From assembly GCA_930367205.1 (NCBI GenBank), contig OV884009.1:38635841-38699840 (forward strand): 64,000 nt of DNA. Reading direction: 5' to 3'. The notes beneath the pieces were generated by a model. That model did no database searches and was not told the DNA's origin. It was given only the letters and a program-made list of their open reading frames with translations. Shown piece by piece: positions 10,547 to 21,965 of the stretch (the stretch's first letter is position 1; each line of letters begins with the position of its first letter). The position numbers were made by a program, and so were the translations under genes. Source of the stretch: Acanthosoma haemorrhoidale. Its lineage: Eukaryota; Arthropoda; Insecta; Hemiptera; Acanthosomatidae.

Positions 10547-11185
10547 ATTGAATGTTATAAAATATAATTAATTATGAAGAATGATCTTTATATCATTTAT
10601 CGTTTTTCTTCCAATATTAGCAATATCCACTGTGCGCTTCATAAACCAGTATCGCAGATATAGAAGACCATATCTGTAACAATAGACATAAATATCAATA
10701 TAATTATAACTAATATAAAATAAATTAATACATACATTAGCTATTAATTTGTTATCTTTCATGCAATAAACATTTGAAAATAAGTCATATCTCGCCGCTT
10801 TATACAATGTGACTCCATGAAGATTAACCCTCACGATAACTAGAAAAATATTAATACTAAGCTTCTCGAAAAATTCATCTCTCAAGCTAGAACCCTGCTG
10901 CCAGTATAGTGGAATTTTGTCTCCAGAACCATTGGAGTATTCCTCTATCTCAAAAGAATTAATCAATACAGTTTATGTTAGATTTCCATTTATAGGTTAG
11001 GTTGATATGTGCTGCTATACTTCTTTAATTAAATACATCTAATTATATCAAAGGCAATGACAAATAAATAAAATATTCCTAATAAAGCTAAGCAAAGAAA
11101 TTTACTAATATATACAAAAACTAAACCCCATTTTTGAGCCCTTAAATTTCTATGAAGTGTTTGGCTGTTTTGATGCTTATTATAT
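10547..11185 (-). other. Region upstream of the ATF7IP-like gene with a possible small exon
   Basis: An open frame at 10568-10966 (132 codons from its first ATG) contains SGDKIPLYWQQGSSLRDEFF, which reads less randomly than its surroundings. A GTATGT at 10735-10730 and a TTACAG ending at 10674 would define a 62-base intron inside it, but splicing shifts the frame to an early stop. I do not recognise the product. It may be an upstream exon or upstream ORF of the ATF7IP-like transcript, or chance. Most of this block (about 10605-11099) is absent from the duplicate at 30.3 kb. Confidence 0.25.
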
Positions 11186-11416
11186 AGTTAAGTGCTGACT
11201 CAGCGCGTTATCAGCTCCTTGTCATAATCCTGACCACTGTCCTTTCCTATCCTATATATGAGCTCCTCGCCTAGAGATAAGCAATCCCCTTCTGTGATTC
11301 ATTGAGTACATTCATTTAGTAGCTTAGCCATTTAATATTTTATTTCAAACTTTGTGTAGCGTAAATTAAATAAAGTTCTTTTTAAAAAGATCTACAGCTT
11401 TGTAACTGCTTTAATT
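11186..11416 (+). repeat. Errantivirus 5' LTR
   Basis: 231 bp, from AGTTAAGTGCTGACTC to CTTTAATT, with a TATATATGAG promoter-like element at 11254-11263 and an AATAAAG polyadenylation-like signal near 11370. It matches 17342-17572 almost throughout. Confidence 0.93.
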
Positions 11417-11433
11417 GGCGCCCGAACAGGGAC
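11416..11433 (+). promoter_or_regulatory. Primer binding site complementary to tRNA-Lys
   Basis: TGGCGCCCGAACAGGGAC directly abuts the 5' LTR. This 18-mer is the standard retroviral tRNA-Lys primer site and marks where minus-strand DNA synthesis would start. Confidence 0.9.
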
Positions 11434-11588
11434 CTGAGGGCATTTCAGACTACCGAGATTTTATTCGATTATCACACTACCGTGACAATTGATGACATTC
11501 GACACTACCAGGACAATTGATCAATTTGCCAATTAGCTCGCAAAATCTCCAACACAAAACCGCGAAATCTCCAACACAAAACCCCGAC

Positions 11589-12700
11589 ACAATGAAAACC
11601 TAATCGAATACATAGAACGATTACAACAAAAAAGATGCGACCTATACTCGAGAATTTATACGGACAATGAAATACGAGACAAAGACCAAGAAATCGTGCG
11701 CTACGACAATGACATTAGTCAGGAAGCAGTCAAGAACTTACACCCGACCGTAGCAATCTTTTTACAGCACATACGATACAAGACTTTAAACGACGTGTAT
11801 AATATTTTAAGAAAAGAAGCCTCATTCGTGGTAGAACAAGTTTACGGGAACCAGATATTTAATAGAGACGTGACAGAAGAAAAACTGAGACAACATTATA
11901 ATAAACAATTTGATAAATCACAACAACAACACCTACAAAGACCACATAACAATTATCAGGTATACAAGGGCAATAACTTTAACCCTAACTTTCAACAATA
12001 CAGACCACAGTACAATAATAACTATAATAATAACAACGGGCAACCCCAACAATAACAACAAAGATACAATTACCAACATAATAATAATAACTACGCGCGA
12101 CCCCAACAACAACAAATATACAATTACTAACAACAATGGAATCCGCAACAACATAATTATTTTAATCAACCGCAACAAAATCAAGTACAGAACCAACCGA
12201 TAAATAATCAACAAAATCAATCTTATCCACAGACAGTTTCCATGCGTACAGTCAGTGACAGAGTACATTACATTGAAAACGACAAGGACAAAATAATCCA
12301 AGAATTACAAGAGAGACTAGACCGCGTGGAAAACAAAACCTTTTTTTAGACTCGGGACAAATACAAATCGATCCACCTCCCTTAGAGGAGAAGGAACAAT
12401 TTTAAATAATAATAAAAGTTTAAATAAGCATAAAATAATAAAACAATTCACCTCCTTTAGAGGAGCAGGACCAATTTTAGAAAATAACAATAAAAGAGAC
12501 CAAACGTACTCGGAAAATAAATTAGAAAATAAGAATAAAAGAGACCAAACATACTCGGAAAATAGAGACCAAACATACTCGGAAAATAAAAGAGACCAAA
12601 CCTACTCGGAAAATAAATTAGGAAACAATAAACAAAATACGGTGAATAAACAATGCGAAGAACTGCATTATACAAATGACTAACCATACATAATAGATTT
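11589..12700 (+). pseudogene. Errantivirus gag, broken
   Basis: An open stretch from 11589 to 12055 begins ENLIEYIERLQQKRCDL and runs through NLHPTVAIFLQHIRYKTLND, a capsid-like segment, into an Asn/Gln-rich tail. After the stop at 12055 the same composition continues in shifting frames to about 12350, with an SVSMRTVSDRVHYIEN block near 12240. The N-terminal part before 11589 is short compared with usual gag. Part of the tail is made of tandem repeats (12488-12625). No zinc knuckle is visible, as is common in errantivirus gag. Confidence 0.65.
12488..12625 (+). repeat. Four tandem copies of an AGAGACCAAAC-TACTCGGAAAATA unit
   Basis: The unit AGAGACCAAACNTACTCGGAAAATA recurs at about 12497, 12538, 12563 and 12589. 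Spacers of 0-25 bases include two AATTAGAAAATAAGAATAA-like inserts. It lies at the gag-protease boundary of the errantivirus and is probably a slippage expansion within gag. Confidence 0.85.
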
Positions 12701-12704
12701 TAAG

Positions 12705-15700
12705 AATAACAAATGGTTGGTAGATACGGGTGCGACAAAAAAACTACATACACCCATACATAGTAAAAAAACATAACTTTACATTAAGAAAAAAAGAATT
12801 TTTTATCAAAACGCCCACGGGTTACGACGACGGTAATTCAAGCGTTGTAGTAAATATCAAAAATGCATTAGGTATAGACCAAATGATCGAATTCTTAGTT
12901 TATCCATTTTCTAATAGATTCGATATCCTATTAGGTTTTGAAACAATGAAGGATTTAAAGATGAATATAAATTGTACGAAAAATCACATAGTGATCGGAA
13001 ACAATAAATTCAGATTTAAAGATTCAAAAAATGAAATAAACCTAATGGATAACGAGGAGGAAATAAAGAACATACTAAGAACAGAACATTTACCCACGTA
13101 CTTATCTAATAACTTAATAAAAATAATTTCCGACAATGGTGACATCATAAAAAAAGAAAATGAAAAACTCCAAGCTACTAATTTAATAAAGCATCGGATA
13201 AATACAAAATATAATGACCCAATTTACACAAGGAATTATAGGTACCCCGAGCAATTTAAAAATCAGATAAAAGATGAAGTACAAAAACTGTTAAGGGATG
13301 GAATAATCAGAAAGAGCAATTCACCTTATAACTCGCCACTATGGATAGTGCCGAAAAAGATGGATGCTAGTGGAATTAAGAAAGTGAGAATGGTCATAGA
13401 CTACTGCAAACTTAATTCAGAAACCACCAATGATAAAGTCCCCTTACCAAATATAGAAGATGTACTAAATAGACTTAAAGGAGCAAAATATGTTACAACA
13501 ATAGGCCTAACTTCCGGTTTCTACCAAATACCCATGGAAGAAGAATCGATACCTAAAACAGCTTTTCGCACAGACGACGGACATTACGAATTCTTAAGAA
13601 TGCTGTTTGGTTTATGCAACGCACCACCGACCTTTCAACGTATGATTAACATGGCTATAGAGAATTTACCTAGAACCATGGCTTATATTGACGATATAAT
13701 AATTTATTTGAAAAACGAGGAAGAACGCTTGAAAGACATCGAAAGGGTTCTACAAACATTAAAGAAAAACAATTTAAGTATACAATTAGACAAAACAGAA
13801 TTTTTTAAAACGGAACTAAAATTTATAGGTTATATAATGACACAAAACGGGTTAAAAACGGACCCAAATAAAATAAAAACTATTACAGAATTTAAACAAC
13901 CCAATGACGAAAAATCCCTTAAACGATTTTTAGGAATGACAGGATATTACAGGAAATTTATAAAAACTACGCGAAAATAACTAGACCTCTTAGCACAGCC
14001 ATCAATTCAAAAAATTATAAATCCAAGGAATTTCAGGATGGTTTCCATTACTTAATAAAACAAATGACTAACACGCCGATTCTAGCATACCCCGACTGGA
14101 ACAAATAATTCATTCTAACAACAGATGCGAGTAATCAAGCTATAGGTGCAGTACTCAGCCAAATAATTGATAATAGAGAACATCCGATAGCATTTGCTTC
14201 GAGAGTACTATCAAAAACGGAGGAAAACTATAGTACCATAGAAAAAGAACTATTATCTATAGTATACTTTACTTAACATTTTAAACCATATCTTTATGGA
14301 ACAAAATTTTTATTATTAACTGATCACAAACCGCTAACGTGGGTATTTACTATGAAAAACGAAAACAGTAGAATAATGAAATGGATATGGAAACTACAAG
14401 AGTTTGAATTTGACATTAAACATATTTCGGAAAAAAACAAATCAAGTAGCGGACTGCTTGTCCAGACGAAACAAAATAAATGCCTTGGAAGACATAGAGG
14501 TAAATATACACATACCAGAAGACAATACGTACCCTTATAGACCAATTATTAGAATTAAATAATGACGAAACTTCAGATGATAACGAAATTTTAGAAACAA
14601 TAGAGAAATTACCAATACTAACTAATGAAGACTTAGAAAGTCTAATAACGCAGCACTCACAAGACAGTAATAACGGACAAGTATGGTTAGTGGAAAAAGA
14701 CAAATGCATTAACGTTGAAAAAAATTAGAAATATTCCAACCAAATAAAACATACGGAATATATTGTCAAACAAACTTTGAAGCGTTTGAAACGAAATTTA
14801 CGAGGATTATTACAAACAAATACAGAAACTAATTGAAAAAGACTATAGAACAGTAAGACTTAAAAAATACTTTTTAATATGTAAAGACGTTACAGAATTG
14901 AGTGACCAACAACAGGCAATTTTAGATTATCATTATGGTAAAACATGTCATCGTGGAATTTTGGAAACATATGATAAATTAAAACGAACAATTTACTTTC
15001 CAAATATGAAGGACAAAATCGCGGAAATTATAAATCAATGTGAAATATGTAAAACAAACAAATACGATAGAAAACCAATTAAAAGTAAATTCTAAACAAC
15101 ACAGACTCCTAATAAATTATTTCAAGAAATTATGATGGATTATTACAATTCGACAAAAAAATAATTTTTACAACTATTGATACCTTCGACTATACACACA
15201 AGTAATTAATAATAAAAATGCGTTAACTATCTGCCAAACTTTGGAACAATACATTAGCCTATACCCTATACCAGAGCGTATTTGCGCGGACCATGGTAAA
15301 GAATTCAACAATATTTTAATTCAACAATTCTGCAAAGCAACCAACATTGAAATTCATTATACTAGTAAAAATTATTCAAATTCTTTAGGCATACTAAACA
15401 AATGTCATGCCACTTTTAACGAAATAATGAGAATAAATATTAATCAAAATAAAAATATTAACTTCGAAAGAATTGTACAAACAAGCACGATAGCATATAA
15501 TAATACTCTTAATCAAAATTTAAAATTAACTCCAAATGAAATAACGTTCAGAAAATTAAAGACTCATATGACACACAAGACATACATGTTAATAATTATT
15601 TCCAACAATTAAAAGATTTGCATAACACAGTTAAACAAAAAATAGAATTCATTAAAGAAATTCGTAATAAAAAACTTAATCAAAGTCGCGAGGAACCTCC

Positions 15701-15775
15701 TGAGCTTGACTCAGAAGAATTTGTTAAGACATCTAGGATTAAACCCAAGAAAAACTTATTGTATAATAAAATATA
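12705..15775 (+). pseudogene. Errantivirus pol: protease, RT, RNase H, integrase, broken
   Basis: The protease active site WLVDTGATK is at 12717-12743. A run of seven A directly after it puts the rest of the protein in another frame, which stays open from 12740 to 13980. RT motifs are all present: LRDGIIRKSNSPYNSPLWIVPKK, MVIDYCKLN, GFYQIPM, FRTDDGHYEF, FGLCNAPPTFQRMI and YIDDIIIY near 13685. After a stop at 13978, RNase H ([50 protein letters not shown]) runs to about 14450 with stops. The integrase zinc-binding HHCC region is at 14910-15095, and a core piece with CADHGKEF near 15275 follows. Stops occur between domains. Order and motifs match 17.6/297-type errantiviruses. Confidence 0.9.
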
Positions 15776-15846
15776 AATAGGCAACACGCACATAAATAAC
15801 ATTAAAAGACCTAATAAACAAAAGAAAAAATATTTTGTTACAGACA

Positions 15847-17354
15847 ATGACACTGACATTCATCTTGATCCAGGTCCTAGTAACCGTAACAGCAATTAAC
15901 ATACAAGATCTAACAGATAATAACGGAATACTAAAATATAAAATAAACAATATCAGAATAATAGACGAATACTATGAAACATACCACTACTACAACACTA
16001 CGATACTGATTGACGAAATTAATAAAGTAATACACTAATAAAGTAAATCTAGCATCTACGAGATAATCAAAGAATACGACAGTTTATTAATAAATCAAGG
16101 GAACTTAATAAAATTTCACTCAAAAAGGCAAAAACGCGGAATAATAAACGGATTAGGTGAAGCAATTTCCTGGATCACAGGAAACATAGACGCAAAAGAC
16201 AAAGAACATTATGACTCAATTATTGAAAAACTAGCGCTAGCAAACAGGCAGGCTAATATTAACGAACTAAACATTTTTAACACAAACAGACAGATTATAG
16301 ACAAATTTAATAATGACATAGGACGAATCAATACGAATTTTAGAGAAACCCAATCTAACATAAAAATGGTAAGCATAGAAGAAAAAGCTTATTCGTTTCT
16401 TACTCATATGCAGCTATTAGAAAAAAAGATTTCCGAACTCATTTTAACAATGGAATTTTGCAAAATCGGAGTAATACATTCTAAATTATTAAACGATATC
16501 CTTAAAGGAATATCAAACAATGTAACGTTAATCTCTAATGACAATACATCTGGGAAAACACAAAAATTTATTGTTCATATCAAAATGCTTCATTTCATGT
16601 AATTGTCAAGCTACCCATTCACGAACAGCCCTATACAGGATACCTTATTGTACCAACACCTGTTATTATTAATAAAAAGTATAAAGAAATAGACATTGTA
16701 AATAAATTAATTATTAAGAAAAATAACAATTATTATAAAGGAAATTGTATCCTTGATCATTATTATTATTGTAAAAACTTAGAAATTAGTAATAATACTT
16801 GTATTTATAATATTATTATAAATTCTACTATAAAAGGATGTACTCATAGAGAAATTTCTACTAACATTAGGTTTAATGATTATTTAAAAGTTTATATTAT
16901 TTTTAATCAAACTAGACTAACCAATAGTAATAATGAAAGTATATTCCTACCCAACATAGCATTAGTTAATACCACTGAAAAAGATTGTATATTAAACAAA
17001 ACGTACACCCATAATTATAATTTAACCCCCTTGCCAATGTTTAACTTCACAAATATGACCCAACTAAAAATTGAAACCATTAACCAAGCTGTACCCCAAT
17101 TTATTGAAGTAAAAGACACTTTCGATTTTTCTTTTATTCATGGAGGAATTATAATAAATGTAGCCATAATAATTTGTACAATAGGAGTAATTATCCATTA
17201 TAAATGTAAACATGAGAAATCCCAAGAACCTACTCCTACAACACCTCCTTTTATACCATTATTACCCATGGCTAATCCGTACCAAATTTCTACTCTTAGC
17301 GATCCCATTCCAGGAGTAATGTCCAATTTTCCCCAGGGAGGAGTTAAGTGCTGA
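15847..17354 (+). pseudogene. Errantivirus env (baculovirus-F-like fusion glycoprotein), broken
   Basis: The frame from the ATG at 15847 starts with a hydrophobic signal-like segment. A furin-type RQKR site followed by a GIINGLG fusion-peptide-like stretch lies near 16130-16150, then a long helical region. It ends with a hydrophobic membrane segment near 17137-17200 and a Pro/Thr-rich cytoplasmic tail, whose stop lies 13 bases inside the 3' LTR. Two adjacent stop codons at 16036-16041 and a frame change near 16593-16602 interrupt it, so no intact protein is encoded. In the family this protein mediates membrane fusion. Its presence marks the element as an endogenous errantivirus rather than a plain Gypsy transposon. 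Confidence 0.88.
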
Positions 17355-17572
17355 CTCAGCGTGTTATCAGCTCCTTATCATAATGCTGACCACTGTCCTT
17401 TCTTATGCTATATATGAGCTCCTCGCCTAGAGATAAGCAATCCCCTTCTGTGATTCATTGAGTACATTCATTTAGTAGCTTAGCCATTTAATATTTTATT
17501 TCCAACTTTGTGTAGTGTAAATTAAATAAAGTTCTTGTTAAAAAGATCTACAGCTTTGTAACTGCTTTAATT
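17342..17572 (+). repeat. Errantivirus 3' LTR
   Basis: 231 bp, the same ends and length as the 5' LTR, preceded by a purine-rich CCCAGGGAGG tract that serves as polypurine tract. It carries the AATAAAG signal near 17526. Confidence 0.93.
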
Positions 17573-18694
17573 AAATTGATAAATTTTGGATTTTTCATTG
17601 AATTTATTTTAAATCATTCCTAGTTCTTTGTTGAGTTATATGATGTAGTAGTATTACAATGGGTTAATAAGCTTCCCTCCACTGGTTTGTATGATATATT
17701 TTATCTTTTAACAATTTAGAGAGTAGAGGTTAAAATACATTTATGTGAGATATAGCCATACAATGAATATGTAGTAAATGAAGTGTATTTGTGGTAATCT
17801 GTATATTGAATTTCAGCAGGAATAATGGGACCACCCAAAATTGTTATGATTATACTGTCAATTCTACTAAATTATACTGTCGAATTACTGGCAAGTTATC
17901 TGCAACATCAATTTTGACTTTAATGTGTCCCACAATTCACATACCCATTCTTGCGCTCCTCTTCTCTTGGCATACAACGGGTCATCTCTGTATCCTGCTC
18001 CTCTTAACCCCATCTTATTCTAGGTTACCATGATTTTTTATTATATAATTTAATAAAGGTTATATTTTGATCATTCATTTGCTCTCTAATTGAAAATATA
18101 AATTTATTTCTTAAATTATTCTTCTCGTGATTCCTAATAACTCATTACCTTCTACTGTAAATTTAATTAGGATATATCAACTTTTAATTCTGTTAATTGG
18201 AGAGAACGTCCAGATTCAGACATAATCGAAAGAAAATAATATAACTGTTCTGAGACTACACCCATGAAGCATTTTGAAAATTTGGAAAAGAAAGAACTGA
18301 CTCCAGCACTGAGAAGAGTTGTAAAGTCACTAAACTAACTTCTATATTAATATTTTACTTATTATGATGGTAAAATTATATTTCTAGATCTGATACATTT
18401 CTTTATGAATTTTACTTTGATAACAGTAAAAAAATTCATTGAAATATAAAAAACTTTATTCCAGAGCATTGCACGAAAATATAGTTTTCTATTTGAAACA
18501 TATACTACACAAACAGCCTTCACAATGGCAATCAGGTGGGACAACACACCCAAAAGACAAAAATTGTACACATTCATAACAAGCATAGAAAACTACAACC
18601 ACAAAAAAAAAACCATCCACACAAATTTTTACACTACTCACGATACTTAACGAGGACACACAAAGCTCAATTCATACGAACATATTCATACATA
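17573..18694. other. Unassigned stretch with one coding-like scrap
   Basis: No gene that I can name. From 18191 the plus strand reads SVNWRERPDSDIIERK, a stop, then TPMKHFENLEKKELTPALRR to a stop near 18337. This composition is unlike the AT-rich surroundings and suggests a decayed exon or transposon domain. The rest shows nothing. Confidence 0.3.
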
Positions 18695-18896
18695 TGTAAA
18701 CTCCAGCTGAGATCTAGCTAGCTGTGTTTGTTGTGAGAAGGTTACTTAGCTGTGTTAGGTGTGTGAAGGTTACTTTCTAGATAAGACTTATGTTTATTGT
18801 TTGTGTTGAGGCTATCCATTAGAATACCTGGTAAATAACGTGTAATTTAATTAATCTTTACAGATTAATAAAATCAGTTATGAAAACCAACTTACA
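18695..18896 (+). repeat. 5' LTR of the deleted Gypsy element
   Basis: Begins TGTAAACTCCAGCTGAGATC and ends AACCAACTTACA. The segment 18809-18853 is repeated in inverted orientation immediately inside the element at 18896-18944. Confidence 0.88.
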
Positions 18897-18935
18897 AATT
18901 AAATTACACGTTAACGTTATTTACCAGGTATTCTA

Positions 18936-19662
18936 GTGGATAGCCACAACACAGGTCAATGTGCCGGAGATTTCATAACACTTATTGATCCAATTGCACA
19001 GAAAAATAAAATCAATGTCATCCTGGCAGACCAATATACGGCCTTGAATTCTGCAATACTTAAAAGATACCTAGTGAAGATGAAAATTCAATTGATATTC
19101 ACCTCTATTGATTGCCCAGTCTAATGGACTTAACGAGAGGCTAAACCAGACTTTAGTAATAAGGTGACAGACAGAATAAGGTGTAAGATAAATAGCGGTG
19201 ACAGGCGCGTGCATGGTCAAGAATCTGAAGATTGTGTGTCAAGATGCAATAGGACAATTCATTCTTCAACGAAATTTGAGCCAGCATACTTACTTTTCGG
19301 AAAGCAATCGTTAATTTGTCCAATTGATACACTAAATCAAAATGATCTTGCTAAAGATAGAGATGAAGCATTTCTAAACTCTATGAAGAGTTTTAGAATA
19401 AATAAAATGAGAGTAGACAAGAACCGAAGAACCCACGAATTCCAAGTTGGAGATGAAGTATATGTTGAAAACGGAAGCAAACTGAACAGAAGGAAGCCTG
19501 ATAAAGTGCGAATTGGACCATTTAGGATTCTAAAGATGATATCATCATCTATGTATGAAGTTGGCTGTGGAAAAAAGAAAAAAATATCAAATTACTTTCG
19601 CAGTAGCAAATTGTCACTTTTCTCGTCCTCCGGGAAAAGCGATCTCAGGGGGGGGGGGGAGA
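18936..19662 (+). pseudogene. Integrase C-terminal remnant of the deleted Gypsy element
   Basis: The first frame reads PIAQKNKINVILADQYTALN, the second catalytic Asp region of an integrase core, then a stop at 19122 where the NGLNERLNQT block with the catalytic Glu begins in the next reading. A frame at 19164-19664 continues with STKFEPAYLLFGKQ, then FQVGDEVYVEN and KVRIGPFRILK, which is the integrase C-terminal beta-barrel. It ends at the polypurine tract. The beginning of integrase and everything before it are deleted. Confidence 0.8.
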
Positions 19663-19779
19663 TGTAAACTCCAGCTGAGATCTAGCTAGCTGTGTTTGTT
19701 GTGAGAAGGTTACTTAGCTGTGTTTGGTGTCTTTTCATCTTTACAGATTAATAAAATCAGTTATAAAAACCAACTTACA
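19663..19779 (+). repeat. 3' LTR of the deleted Gypsy element, internally shortened
   Basis: It follows a run of about eleven G that forms the polypurine tract. It begins TGTAAACTCC and ends AACTTACA, but the middle part present in the 5' LTR is missing. Confidence 0.85.
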
Positions 19780-21399
19780 CATATAAAAATCAACATAACT
19801 CTAAATGCCTGTGACAAAATCTCTAAATATACTCTGTACCACATTATATGACTGCCACTTCTTAACTGAACGTAGGGCAACATTGCATATGAAGATAGGG
19901 CATTGGCCTGTACAGGAAAATGTCCTACTTATAAAACATCTTATTATTCTAAACAACTTATGAAAAAGTTATGTTGTAATCCTGATTTAAAATGTAATAA
20001 TGAACTATGATAAAATTATTTTAACTTTAATGTAACTATTATAAAGTTTTCTTTTTTATATTTAACAGTAAAAATTTGTTGCCCCCCAATAACACAAAAG
20101 ATGCTGTTACTTAACGATTCAAGGTAATTACTAGTGATCACTCCTTCCTCTATAAGGCACCTCATCTGATATGAATTATTGTTGATAAGCATCCAGTGGA
20201 AAACATCATGATTTGTATATGTCAGCACAGAAATATTTGTTCATGTAGCTTATTATTGTATGGAGGTGTTAAATACTGAATACTCGAAGATATATACATA
20301 ATATATATGAATATGAATACATAGTATATATCTGGCTTAGAAGGCCATTGAGGCATAGCCACTCGTTACTGAGCAATGTCACCTTACCAGGTTAAGGCGA
20401 AAAGACATCTTGATAAGCATCAAATTATTTATTTGTGAAATTTTCTGCAAAAATATACTGGGTATATTACATAAGTGGATTGATAAATTAATAGTCTCGA
20501 AATCTGAAATGGAAAGTATAAATGTAATGAAAGTGTCCTCTCTTAAATTTGAATTTGCCGAGCTCCTTCCACTGGCTGAGAATAGAGAATGGATAGTTAT
20601 AAACTGTAATTGTCGTTTCTTTGTTTACAGGTAAGATTGTGTAAATCAATATTAATAATTGTTATAATATAATATATAGTGAATAAAATTGCTAACTTTG
20701 TTTACAGAGAAACTGATTTCAGTTTATTCACCCCTCCTTCAATAATTGTCTTACATAAATATCTCTTAAACGCCTTGTAATGTTAGCAGAGAGGGAAAAA
20801 CAAACCTGTTTTTGGCATATAACCTTTATGTGATCAGAGTATTTAGTTTTTAAAGGTATTACAGTTTTGAGCTAGTTATTAGTTATTTATTTCTATGGAA
20901 ATAAATGTTCTGTTCCAGTTTTGTATCCATTCCTGAATCTGCGATTCTTTTTTGCCTTTCTACAGGACTATAAATTAATTTAATTTAGTGGTGTTCATGA
21001 TACTGCTCCATGATAGACAGAAAAATAAATTTATTCTGGGATTGGGGACATAATAAAAATTAAGCAAAAATAACAAAATTCATTTATGGTAAACAAAATA
21101 TAAATATTACACAACAAAGATATAATTAGATATCCCCTAATTTACCCACAGAATCGTCAACTTTCCAGCTTTGGAGAGGAGGCAAGAATTGGGGAGATCC
21201 CCATGCTACTCTTGCAGCCACCTCACAGCTGTGTAACGCAGTGGTGGCTGAAGAAGAATCCTAGAACCCCAGAAACTCAGAACTTGAGGGGAAAAAACTG
21301 ACTAGTCCCAGAACTCCTATCAACTATAGATTTACAAAAGATCATAGGGCCACTTCCACTTCAATCCACGAGGAGGAAGACAGGGATGGGTGATGGTTG
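19780..21399. other. Unassigned AT-rich stretch
   Basis: Only short frames without recognisable domains. A few GC-richer words near 20335-20400 and 21170-21390 may be decayed non-LTR sequence, but I cannot support a call. Confidence 0.3.
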
Positions 21400-21965
21400 A
21401 AAGTGATCTTGCTGAAGGATTTGGGTGGTCAGACAATTTTTTATGTAATTTTAAGAAATTTTAAAGTCACTATGGAGGGTTCTACTTTTGACATAAAAAG
21501 GTGCAAAAACTGGTGTTATTTAAGTATTAGGATGATAATAGGACTTAATATTGACCAGATTGGGTGTGCTTGATGATGATGAGAGGATTGCTGACCACAA
21601 GTACATGAGTATTTTGTTTTCTAATGTGAGGTGGGAGTTCTTGTTGAGCAGTCTATGCTGTTGTCTAAACTGTCTCTGTTGAATTCGTGTCTTTTAAGTC
21701 TCATATCTGGGTTCTCCCGTAGTCTTTTGTGAAGGTAGAATCAAAGATCTCCTGTTGTGTCTGATACGAGAACTTGAGAAGCAATTATTGAAGAGGACGG
21801 GTGGACAGGATCTGTATTATAGAATCAATGTAATGTTGGTGCATTTTCCGTTGCTTACTTTTATCCTCTATCTGTTAAACCAGCGCTCTATTCTGAGAGG
21901 TGAATTTAAAGGTTATGGGTTGCTATGATAGTGTCTTGATGAGATGAAAGCGAAGTTGAACTGTA

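Larger units (their letters stand above)
11186..17572 (+). mobile_element. Errantivirus-type LTR retrotransposon, complete but disabled
   Basis: Two 231-bp LTRs flank about 5.9 kb holding gag, pol (protease, RT, RNase H, integrase) and env in the standard order. The LTRs begin AGTTAAGTG and end CTTTAATT, as in 17.6/297-type errantiviruses. The left flank ends ATAT and the right flank begins AAAT, one change from a 4-bp target duplication. The paralogous locus at 30388-30409 reads TTATATTGATAAG without the element and confirms the insertion point. LTRs differ at roughly ten positions, and every ORF carries stops or frameshifts, so the insertion is not recent. Confidence 0.93.
18695..19779 (+). 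mobile_element. Deleted Gypsy-type LTR element with 4-bp target duplication
   Basis: A 202-bp 5' LTR (18695-18896, TGTAAACTCC...AACTTACA) and a 117-bp 3' LTR (19663-19779) with the same ends flank only 766 bp. The flanks are CATA on both sides, a perfect 4-bp target duplication. The 3' LTR lacks about 85 central bases of the 5' copy. The internal region contains only the last part of integrase and a G-rich polypurine tract. Gag, protease, RT and RNase H are absent. Confidence 0.9.

Noticed and set aside
12724..12745. Run of seven A after the protease active site as a programmed -1 frameshift signal
   Set aside because: The shift needed to keep the protease homology is explained by one surplus A within the protease itself, not at the gag-pol boundary. 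A decay indel is simpler.
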